From assembly GCA_035293045.1 (NCBI GenBank), contig DATDOY010000216.1, positions 1 through 20,166 on the forward strand: 20,166 nt of DNA. The letters are read 5' to 3'. Position numbers and translations under genes: made by a program. This document shows positions 1-6,679 of this stretch, in pieces (position 1 is the first letter of the stretch; every line of letters begins with the position of its first letter). A model generated the notes under the pieces. The model saw nothing but the letters and a program-made list of their open reading frames with translations. It was not told the origin of the DNA and did no database searches. The DNA comes from DATDOY01 sp035293045. Its GTDB lineage: Bacteria > Actinomycetota > Acidimicrobiia > IMCC26256 > JACPCJ01.

Positions 1-6
1 GGCGCG

Positions 7-2520
7 GTGGCGCGGGGGAGCGCCGTCGAGATCGATCCCACCACCGCGTGGCTGATGATGGTCCGGCTCGCCGCCGTGGTGTTGCTCGTCGTCGCCCTGA
101 CCGGCGTCGCCCACCGCAGCGCGCGGCGTGGTCTCGCCGTCGCGACCGCACTCTTCCTTGCGGGATTGCTCCTCCGATCCGCCGATCAGCCGACCACGGC
201 CAACGTGCTCGCCGGACTCGGTGGCCTCGCCGTCGCCGCCACGGCCGCGCTCGGGGCGCGCCGCTCCATCGCCGCCCGCATCGCCGCCGCGTCGACCGCT
301 CTCCTCCTCGTCGTGGTGGTCGTGCTGTCGGCCGTGCTGTCGGTCGTCCTGAGCGGCAATATCTCGCGAGAGGCGCTGCGGCGTGCCGAGGACCTCGCCG
401 GCTTCCGCGCCGACTCGATCGCCCGCCAAGCCGACGAAGCCGCGGGGCAGGCCGACGTCGTGGCGACCATCCTCCAGGGTTCCGAACCGTTCCGCGCCGC
501 GGTCCGCGCCAACTCCTACGACGCCATGGGGCCGTCGATCAACGCGCTCCTTTCGATCTACCGGCAAGTCGACTTCATCGCCTTCATCGACACCGCAGGC
601 GGAGTGCGCGTGGGGGCCGGCACGAGCGATGCGGAGGTCGTCGAACTGTCGGGGACGCAGGTCGCTCGCGACGGCATCTCCGGAAATGCGGCGGCGTCCG
701 TGGACATCGTCGGCGGAGGGCTCATCGCCATGGGCGCCATCCCGGTGTCGGTCACCGATGCCCGGGGTGCGCCGCAACTCGTCGGCGCCGCCGTCACGGG
801 ATCGAGGATCGACCAGGGGTTGCTCCGGGAACTTCTCCAGAATGAACGGGGCACGGCGCTCTCGGTGCTCGTCCGCGATCGCGTCGTCGCCACCACGGCC
901 GACGTCTCGGCGGCGTCGATTCGCGACGTCGTCGGTCGCAGTATTGCCACGGAGCTCGATCGGGTCGTGCTCTCGGTCGGCCGCCCGCTCTCGGCAGAAG
1001 CGGTGCTCTCGACGGGAGACTCTTTCGTGGCGGTGGCGCCCATCACGACGAGCGACGATCGGCCGGTCGCCGCCTTCGCGGTGGCCAACGACGCCGAACT
1101 CGTCGACGCCACGCTCACCTCGCTGTTCCGGACGCTGTTCCTCGTCGCCCTCGGCGCCACCGCGGGCGCCTTCATCCTGGCCACGGTGATGGGGGCGCGC
1201 GTCGCCGCCCCGCTCCGGCGCCTCACGACCGCCGCGGAGCGCATCGCGTCCGGCGATCTCACCGCGCGGGCCGAGGTCGAGGCCGAGGACGAGATCGGCA
1301 CTCTCGGCGGGTCGTTCGACACGATGACCGCATCCATCGAGCGGATGACGCGCGAAATCCGGGAAGCGGCGGCCCAGACCGCCGCCATCCTCGGCGGCAT
1401 GGCCGAGGGGCTCGTGGCGACCGCCCCCGACGGCACGATCGTCGCCCTCAACGCGGCGGCCGAGCAGCTGCTCGGCGTGCGCGAGGGGCGCGCGCTCGAC
1501 AAGCCGGTCGAGGCCGTCATCAAGGGGACGGACGCCACCGGCCGGCCGCTCGCCGATCGACTCGGCGCTTCTCTGACCAAGCCGTGGTCGATGAACGGGA
1601 CGCTGGCGCGTCGTCGTGGTCCGCTCGCCGTGGCCATGTCGGGCGCCCCGATCCGCGACGAGCGCGGCACGCTGGTCGGGCGGGTGTACGTCATGCGCGA
1701 CATCCAGCGTGAAGCCGAGGTCGAGGCCATGAAGTCCGAGTTCCTGGCCAACATCAGCCACGAGCTGCGCACTCCGCTCACGCCGATCAAGGGCTACACG
1801 GAAATGATGCTGGCGCGAGACGTTCCCAAGTCGCGTCAAAAGGCATTTCTCACCACGATCCTCGAGAGCACCGAACGCCTCGAGCGTTACGTCGACATGC
1901 TCGTCAACTTCTCCGCGATGGAGGCGGGGAGGTTCGAACTCCAAACGGCTGAGGTCGACGTCCACGAGCTGTGCCGGCGGGTGGCCGACCGATGGAAGGC
2001 GACTAAGACCCCTCACACGTTCGCGTGCAAGCCCGCGGCACGGGTGCCGAAGGTCCTCGCCGACGAGCGTCTGCTCGAGCGCGTGATGAACGAGCTGGTC
2101 GACAACGCCGTCAAGTACTCACCCGATGGCGGCAAGGTGGAGATCGCGACCCGCGTTTCCGGAACCGGTGCGGCGCGGCGCGTCGAAGTCAGCGTGACCG
2201 ACCGCGGGATCGGCATCCAGCCCGCCGACCTCGACGCCATCTTCTCGGACTTCTCCCAGCTCGACGGCTCGTCGACGCGCAAGTTCGGAGGGCTGGGTCT
2301 CGGGCTCTCGTTCGTCAACCGCGTCGTGCAAGCCCATCAGGGCGTGCTCGAGGCGACGTCGACGCCGGGCGAGGGGAGCACGTTCACGATCTCGCTCCCG
2401 CCCATGTCCGACAAGCCCGCTCGCCGGTCGCGCCCGGCGGCGACGCCGCGCCGCGCCGCGCCCGCGGCTCGCCGACCGGTGTCGAAGCGCAGACCGGTCC
2501 GCAAGGGCGGTCGGCGGTGA
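7..2520 (+). CDS. Membrane sensor histidine kinase (HAMP-PAS-HisKA-HATPase)
   Basis: Two-component sensor kinase of about 837 residues. Hydrophobic segments lie near residues 18-34, 44-58, 65-83 and 96-116. A probable extracytoplasmic sensor region (about 117-372, Cache-like by layout) follows, then a membrane span at 373-397 and a HAMP linker (about 398-450). A PAS-like domain (about 455-570) precedes HisKA, with the phospho-acceptor in NISHELRTP (His585). HATPase boxes are visible: N box NELVDNAVKY (Asn700), G1 DRGIGI (732-737) and G2 GGLGLGLS (761-768). After the kinase core there is an unusual Arg/Pro/Ala-rich basic tail (805-837). The frame is open to the window edge, so GTG at 7 is only the first visible start and the true N terminus may lie upstream. 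It overlaps the next gene by 4 bases, so the two are probably co-translated. The kinase family is certain; the signal sensed is unknown. Confidence 0.95.
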   Translation: MARGSAVEIDPTTAWLMMVRLAAVVLLVVALTGVAHRSARRGLAVATALFLAGLLLRSADQPTTANVLAGLGGLAVAATAALGARRSIAARIAAASTALLLVVVVVLSAVLSVVLSGNISREALRRAEDLAGFRADSIARQADEAAGQADVVATILQGSEPFRAAVRANSYDAMGPSINALLSIYRQVDFIAFIDTAGGVRVGAGTSDAEVVELSGTQVARDGISGNAAASVDIVGGGLIAMGAIPVSVTDARGAPQLVGAAVTGSRIDQGLLRELLQNERGTALSVLVRDRVVATTADVSAASIRDVVGRSIATELDRVVLSVGRPLSAEAVLSTGDSFVAVAPITTSDDRPVAAFAVANDAELVDATLTSLFRTLFLVALGATAGAFILATVMGARVAAPLRRLTTAAERIASGDLTARAEVEAEDEIGTLGGSFDTMTASIERMTREIREAAAQTAAILGGMAEGLVATAPDGTIVALNAAAEQLLGVREGRALDKPVEAVIKGTDATGRPLADRLGASLTKPWSMNGTLARRRGPLAVAMSGAPIRDERGTLVGRVYVMRDIQREAEVEAMKSEFLANISHELRTPLTPIKGYTEMMLARDVPKSRQKAFLTTILESTERLERYVDMLVNFSAMEAGRFELQTAEVDVHELCRRVADRWKATKTPHTFACKPAARVPKVLADERLLERVMNELVDNAVKYSPDGGKVEIATRVSGTGAARRVEVSVTDRGIGIQPADLDAIFSDFSQLDGSSTRKFGGLGLGLSFVNRVVQAHQGVLEATSTPGEGSTFTISLPPMSDKPARRSRPAATPRRAAPAARRPVSKRRPVRKGGRR

Positions 2521-3737
2521 ACCGACCGCTGCCGGGCTGGCTGAGCACGCTCGCCGGTCGGTTCGGGACGCGTCGGTCGGCGCTCGTCGCCGCGGTCACG
2601 TCGGCGGCGCTGATCGCCGGGGGCCTCGCGGTGATCGTCCTCCGGGGGGAGTCCACGCTCGGCCCGGGTGAGGCTCGCCTTCGGCCCGAAGGGGCGGTCG
2701 AGGTTTCCCTCCAAGGCGCGGCGTTCACGGCGGCGAAGAAAGAAATGGTGGTGCGGGTGGGAGACCGCATCCGGATCGACGACAAGCAGACCGGCAAGGC
2801 CATTCTCGAGCTCGGCGACGGTGCCGCCGCCGAGCTGCGGTCGGGATCCGACGTGCGCGTCGGCGGTGATCAGAGGGCGGCGCTCCGTCTCGAGCGCGGC
2901 GACCTGCTGGTGCAAGTCCAAGGCGACCAGGTGGTGATCGACGGCGGCTCGGCGATCGTCAAGGTCGGGACCGGGGCCGCCAAGCTTCGCCGGTCCGCCT
3001 CGCTGGTCGCCGGTGTCTACGAGGGAAGAGTCGATCTTTCGAGCGCCGGGCAGCTTTTACGCGTCGAGCGCTACCGCCAGGCCGCAGTGGTGGGGCTCGG
3101 GCGCCTGCCGGGGGGCGTGCGTCCGCTCTACCTCAGCGAAGGCGACCCGTGGGACCGCACGTTTCTCGGCGCGGTGATTTCGGCCGACACCCAGCTCGTG
3201 CAAAAGGCCAAGGGTTTCGAGTCCAACCTGCCGCTGACCACGGCGATCACTCCCGGTTTGTATGCCTCCCTGCTCCCCGCCCTCGACGACGCGCCGCTCA
3301 CCGTCGCCCACCTCGAAGGGCGGTCGCCCGGGGAAACCCTGATCGGGCTGTTGTTGGTGACGTTGGGGCAAGGGTCGTTTCAGGAGCGCTACGACGCGGT
3401 GTTCGGGTTCCGGGACGCGGGAGCGCGGTGGGGGCTCGTGGCGGCGGATCAGGGGTTCCCGCTCAGCACCACCGTCGACGAGTTGGCCGCGGCCATCGGC
3501 CGCGCCCCGCTCGATGTCGGTGGAGGCGGGGGAAGTGTGGCCGCGCCCCCCTCGACCGGAGGCGGGTCGACGACCCCGCCCACGACGTCGGGAGGCGGAG
3601 GAGGCGGCGGTGGCGGCGGCGGTGGCGGCGGCGGCACCACGACCACGACGACGCCGGGGCCCACGCCGACGGTCCCCGTGCCTCCGACCGATCCGGACTG
3701 TTCGCTGCCCTTGGGTGATCTCTGCGTGGTGCAGTGA
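2517..3737 (+). CDS. FecR-domain-like single-span membrane protein with polyglycine tail
   Basis: A 406-residue protein. The GTG start is chosen because it lies inside the kinase stop codon (GTGA overlap) and is followed by a short basic cytoplasmic stretch and one membrane span (about 22-42). Residues 60-190 have the beta-rich pattern of FecR domains: a VRVGDRI-like entry, LELGDGAAAELRSGS, then LERGDLLVQV and a VYEGRVDL strand. The middle (about 200-330) is an unrecognised globular region. The C terminus is low complexity: Pro/Thr/Gly, 15 consecutive glycines (359-373), six threonines, then a closing segment with two cysteines (395 and 403). FecR domains usually sense or relay envelope signals, and coupling to a histidine kinase suggests an accessory role in signalling or wall attachment. 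That role is inference. No sigma factor or TonB receptor is nearby, so classic iron-citrate signalling is unlikely. Confidence 0.85.
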   Translation: MNRPLPGWLSTLAGRFGTRRSALVAAVTSAALIAGGLAVIVLRGESTLGPGEARLRPEGAVEVSLQGAAFTAAKKEMVVRVGDRIRIDDKQTGKAILELGDGAAAELRSGSDVRVGGDQRAALRLERGDLLVQVQGDQVVIDGGSAIVKVGTGAAKLRRSASLVAGVYEGRVDLSSAGQLLRVERYRQAAVVGLGRLPGGVRPLYLSEGDPWDRTFLGAVISADTQLVQKAKGFESNLPLTTAITPGLYASLLPALDDAPLTVAHLEGRSPGETLIGLLLVTLGQGSFQERYDAVFGFRDAGARWGLVAADQGFPLSTTVDELAAAIGRAPLDVGGGGGSVAAPPSTGGGSTTPPTTSGGGGGGGGGGGGGGGTTTTTTPGPTPTVPVPPTDPDCSLPLGDLCVVQ

Positions 3738-3750
3738 ACGCGAAATCGGG

Positions 3751-3769
3751 CGTTCGTGTCACACGAATG
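3751..3769. other. Short inverted repeat after the FecR-like gene
   Basis: CGTTCGTG and CACGAATG form an 8-pair stem (one G-T pair) around a TCA loop, 14 bases after the FecR-like stop codon. It could be part of a terminator or a protein-binding site ahead of the response regulator. No T-tract follows. Confidence 0.35.
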
Positions 3770-3799
3770 GGTCCCGCGCCTCGAAGCCGTGACGCTCGG

Positions 3800-3819
3800 C
3801 GTCGCCGGCCCCGGCGACG
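3800..3819. terminator. Perfect 9-bp hairpin between the FecR-like gene and the response regulator
   Basis: CGTCGCCGG and CCGGCGACG are perfectly complementary around two cytosines. The very stable GC stem without a T-run is a common form of actinobacterial terminator. It sits about 60 bases after the FecR-like stop and just before the -10-like box of the response regulator, so it may separate the two transcription units or act as an operator over the -35 area. Confidence 0.5.
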
Positions 3820-3822
3820 TGG

Positions 3823-3828
3823 GAGAAT
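3823..3828 (+). promoter_or_regulatory. Candidate -10 box for the response regulator
   Basis: GAGAAT matches the key A2 and T6 positions of a TANNNT box and lies 6 bases before the GTG start at 3835. Transcription would begin at the start codon and give a leaderless mRNA. The first T is missing, so this is weaker than the other boxes of this kind in the window. Confidence 0.4.
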
Positions 3829-3834
3829 GAGCCG

Positions 3835-4269
3835 GTGAAGGTTCTCATCGTCGACGACGAGCCGGAGATCCGCGACCTTTGCAAGGTCAACCTCGAGTTC
3901 GCCGGCCACGACGTCGTGACAGCAGCGAACGGCCAAGAGGCGATCGACTACCTCGCGGGCGACCGGCCCGACTTCGTGTTCCTCGACCTCATGATGCCGG
4001 ACGTGGACGGATGGGACGTGCTGCGCGCCATCCGCGAGGCCGAGTCGACCGCCGACGTGCCGGTGGTGCTCCTCACTGCGCGCGCGGCCGAGGAAGATCA
4101 GATCCGCGGCTGGGAAGCCGGGATCTTCGACTACATCGTCAAGCCGTTCAACCCCCTCAGCCTCGCCGAATGGGTCGAGCAGGCCTACGCCGACACCGCG
4201 GCCGGGATGGCCGAGCATCGGCGAAGCCAGGCCCTCGAGCAGTTGCGATTTCTCCAGAACCTCCGGTGA
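3835..4269 (+). CDS. Single-domain response regulator (CheY-like receiver)
   Basis: A 144-residue protein that is almost entirely a receiver domain. The acidic pair is Asp7/Asp8 (VDDEP), the phospho-acceptor is Asp51 (FLDLMMPDVDGW), the switch Thr is Thr81 (LLTAR) and the conserved Lys is Lys103 (VKPFNP). About 30 residues of charged helix follow, with no DNA-binding or enzymatic output domain. Family knowledge: such stand-alone receivers work by protein-protein contact or as phosphorelay intermediates. It follows the kinase and FecR-like genes on the same strand but is separated by a hairpin and has its own candidate promoter. It is the natural partner of the kinase, which is inference from position. 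The GTG start is preferred because the ATG at 3827 runs into a stop after three codons. Confidence 0.93.
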   Translation: MKVLIVDDEPEIRDLCKVNLEFAGHDVVTAANGQEAIDYLAGDRPDFVFLDLMMPDVDGWDVLRAIREAESTADVPVVLLTARAAEEDQIRGWEAGIFDYIVKPFNPLSLAEWVEQAYADTAAGMAEHRRSQALEQLRFLQNLR

Positions 4270-4270
4270 C

Positions 4271-4282
4271 GCCCGTGCGGGC
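4271..4282. terminator. Short GC hairpin after the response regulator
   Basis: GCCCG and CGGGC flank a TG centre directly after the stop codon. The flanking sequence adds further GC-rich, imperfectly complementary stretches up to about 4304. Weak terminator candidate. Confidence 0.3.
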
Positions 4283-4314
4283 GGGCATCCGACGCCCGGC
4301 CCGCCATCGGCCCG

Positions 4315-4320
4315 TAGCAT
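4315..4320 (+). promoter_or_regulatory. -10 box placing transcription start at the ATG of the DivIVA-like gene
   Basis: TAGCAT ends 6 bases before the ATG at 4327. Standard spacing puts +1 on the A of the start codon, predicting a leaderless mRNA. No Shine-Dalgarno sequence is present in this short gap, which agrees. No convincing -35 hexamer is visible. Confidence 0.55.
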
Positions 4321-4326
4321 TGGCCC

Positions 4327-6594
4327 ATGGCCGAAGGTGAATCTCCGCCGCGTGTGATCCGCAGCACCCCGCGACTCACAAGGGACGAAATCGAGAACCA
4401 GGCGTTCGCGCCGGCGTTCCGCGGCGTGTCCGAGGCGGCCGTGCGTGCCTTCCTCCGTCGCATCGCCGACGAATACGACGCCCTGCGCACCCGCCAGGAC
4501 GAGTTGTTCGCCGAGATCGATCGTCTCCAGGCTCAGCTCGCCCAGACCCCGGAGCCGGCGCCCGAACAGGACCTCCTGTCGGCGGTGGGCGAGGAGACCG
4601 CCCGCGTGTTGCGATCGGCCAAGGATGCTGCTGACGAGATCCGGCGGGGCGCCGAGGAACGCGCCGCCGACCTCCTGCGCGACGCGCACGATGAAGCCCG
4701 ACTCCTGCGCGACCAGACCGAGCAGGCGGCGACGGAGCGAACACGCGCCGCCGACGACACCGCGGCCGAAGTGTTGCGCGAAGCCGAGCGGCTCGCGGGC
4801 GAACTCCAGGAGGGGGCCGAAGCGCGTATCGCCCAGTGGGAAGCCCAAGCCGAGGCCGAGGCGCGATCCGAGGTCGAGTCGGCACGGCGCCGGGCCCGAG
4901 AACTCGTCGCCGAAGCCGAGGCGACGCGCGATCGCATACTCAGCGAGTTGGCACGCCGGCGCGAGGCCCTCGAAACCCAGCTCGAAATGTTGCGGGGTGG
5001 TCGCGAGCGACTCCTCGACGCGTACAAGGTCGTCAAACAGACCCTCGACGAGGCGACCGAATCCCTTCGGGGTGTCGACGCCCGACCGGCGGTGCCGGAG
5101 GCCAAGCAACCGCGCGTCACCAGCGCGGCGCTGCCGACGGACCACGGCGCCCTCGACGCCCAAGAGCGGCCGGCGGTGACCCGACCCGACGGCGAGCCGG
5201 GTTCGGCTTCGCCATCGGTGGGCGTCCCTGACGCCGAGGCCGTGGGGGCGCACGGCGTCGACCCGATCGACGACTCGATCGACGACTCGACGGGAGAGAA
5301 TGCGGTTGGCGAACCCGCCGCCACCGAGCTCGCGGCCAAGGCGGCTGGCGCGGACTCGACACCGCGGGTGGGCTCGTTCGCCCTCGGGGAACTCGAGGTT
5401 CCGGTCACCGAATCGGCGCGACCCGAGCGCGCACGCCGCCTTGGGCCCAAGCCGGCCGCGCCGATCGAGCGCTACACCGTCGACCAGCCGTCGGGCGTCC
5501 GCCTGCTCGGGTCGAACGCCGAGGCCGCGGCGCACGTCGCGCCCCCGGCCGAGGCGCTGCCCGATGAGCGGGGTGCGGATGCTCGTCCGGATCCCATCGA
5601 CGTCGACCCCGAAGCCGCCGGCGAGGAGGGTGCCGCCGAGCGGCACCATGACGCCCTCGAGACCGTCGACGAGATCTTCGCCCGCATTCGGGCCGAGCGC
5701 AGCGCCGCCGACGAGAGCGTCGCGGGAGCCGAGCCTGAGGGGGCGAGCGGAGCGGACGATCCGGCGCCGGCGGCCGCGGCGACGCCCGCGGGTGACGCGC
5801 ATGGCGCGGACGTCGGCGAGGCCGACGCCGAGCGCACCGACGCGGAGGTCGTCGACGACCCGATCGCGCCGCGTGGCGGTCTCCCGGGGCCGGAGGAGGC
5901 ACTCCGACGTCGTCGCGACGACGCCCTCGAGCCGCTCCTCGAGGAGCTTGTGCGCAGCGTCAAGCGCGTGGTCCGCGATGAGCAAAACGTCGTGCTGCAG
6001 GCAGTGCGCGAACACCGAGGCGTTCCCAGCGCGGACGCCGTGCTCCCGAGCGTGGCCGACCAGAACGAGGCCTTCGCCGGAGCGACCGCCGAGGTCCTCA
6101 ACGAGGCGAGCGTGGTCGGAGAAGCCGTGGCGCGGGAGTTCGGGATCTCCGGGGGCATCAACGGCGACGGCGCCCGCCGGCGAGCGCGCGCCGAGGAGAT
6201 GGCGGCTGCGCTCGCTCGCGAGCTGATGGACCCGTTGCGCGGGAAGTTGGGCGATGCCCTGCGTGACGCCGCCGCGAGCAACGACGAGTCTCAGGTCGGG
6301 GAGCGGGTGCGGGGTCGCTACCGAGAGTGGAAGGGACAGCGCATCGACGCGGCCTGCCGGAACGCCCTTGCCGCCGCCTTTGCCAGGGGCCTCTTCGACG
6401 CCGTTCCGGACGGCATGCCGTTGCGGTGGGTCACGACCGACGCCACGCCGTGCCCCGACTGCGCCGACAACTCGTTGGAGCAGACGCCGAGGGGACGAAA
6501 GTTCCCGACCGGGCACCTGATGCCGCCGGCCCACCCGGGCTGCCATTGCCTCGTGCTTCCGGTCGAGGTGTCCGCCGACCTCGAGGTGGTCTAG
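4327..6594 (+). CDS. DivIVA-like coiled-coil protein with a C-terminal phage Mu gpF-like Cys/His module
   Basis: A 755-residue protein. Residues about 16-75 (LTRDEIENQAFAPAFRGVS, then AVRAFLRRIADEYDAL) resemble the N-terminal segment of DivIVA/Wag31 proteins, which target curved membranes or poles. A long Ala/Glu/Arg coiled coil (about 75-245) follows, then a Pro/Ala/Asp/Glu-rich disordered linker (about 250-520). A helical region (about 525-690) leads to a compact C-terminal signature: WVTTDATPCPDCADN (Cys709, Cys712), then PPAHPGCHCLVLPV (His736, Cys739, His740, Cys741). This spacing and the HPxCxC ending resemble the phage Mu gpF / SPP1 gp7 minor head family. No other phage gene is present and base composition matches the neighbours, so it looks like a resident cellular gene. 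Function is unknown; a polar or septal scaffold with a metal-binding end is inference. Confidence 0.85.
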   Translation: MAEGESPPRVIRSTPRLTRDEIENQAFAPAFRGVSEAAVRAFLRRIADEYDALRTRQDELFAEIDRLQAQLAQTPEPAPEQDLLSAVGEETARVLRSAKDAADEIRRGAEERAADLLRDAHDEARLLRDQTEQAATERTRAADDTAAEVLREAERLAGELQEGAEARIAQWEAQAEAEARSEVESARRRARELVAEAEATRDRILSELARRREALETQLEMLRGGRERLLDAYKVVKQTLDEATESLRGVDARPAVPEAKQPRVTSAALPTDHGALDAQERPAVTRPDGEPGSASPSVGVPDAEAVGAHGVDPIDDSIDDSTGENAVGEPAATELAAKAAGADSTPRVGSFALGELEVPVTESARPERARRLGPKPAAPIERYTVDQPSGVRLLGSNAEAAAHVAPPAEALPDERGADARPDPIDVDPEAAGEEGAAERHHDALETVDEIFARIRAERSAADESVAGAEPEGASGADDPAPAAAATPAGDAHGADVGEADAERTDAEVVDDPIAPRGGLPGPEEALRRRRDDALEPLLEELVRSVKRVVRDEQNVVLQAVREHRGVPSADAVLPSVADQNEAFAGATAEVLNEASVVGEAVAREFGISGGINGDGARRRARAEEMAAALARELMDPLRGKLGDALRDAAASNDESQVGERVRGRYREWKGQRIDAACRNALAAAFARGLFDAVPDGMPLRWVTTDATPCPDCADNSLEQTPRGRKFPTGHLMPPAHPGCHCLVLPVEVSADLEVV

Positions 6595-6626
6595 ATCGAA
6601 GGCGCCCGAGGGTCTCGTCGCGCGCG

Positions 6627-6661
6627 GAGCGGCGTCGGCCGACGCAGTCGAGCGGCGTCGG
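6627..6661 (+). promoter_or_regulatory. 12-bp direct repeat pair with internal palindrome upstream of the UPF0182 gene
   Basis: GAGCGGCGTCGG occurs at 6627-6638 and again at 6650-6661, repeating every 23 bases (about two helical turns). The 14-base palindrome GCGTCGGCCGACGC (6632-6645) overlaps the first copy. The second copy ends 5 bases before the candidate -10 box, so the array covers the -35 area and could be an operator. The palindrome could equally help terminate the upstream gene. Confidence 0.4.
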
Positions 6662-6666
6662 TGACC

Positions 6667-6672
6667 TAAGGT
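6667..6672 (+). promoter_or_regulatory. -10 box just before the GTG of the UPF0182 gene
   Basis: TAAGGT ends 7 bases before the GTG at 6680, predicting a start of transcription at or one base before the codon (leaderless). No Shine-Dalgarno sequence is present. Confidence 0.5.
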
Positions 6673-6679
6673 TCCGCCC

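Noticed and set aside
4327..6594. Prophage remnant as explanation for the gpF-like domain
   Set aside because: No terminase, portal, capsid, integrase or att-like repeat flanks the gene, and composition matches its neighbours.
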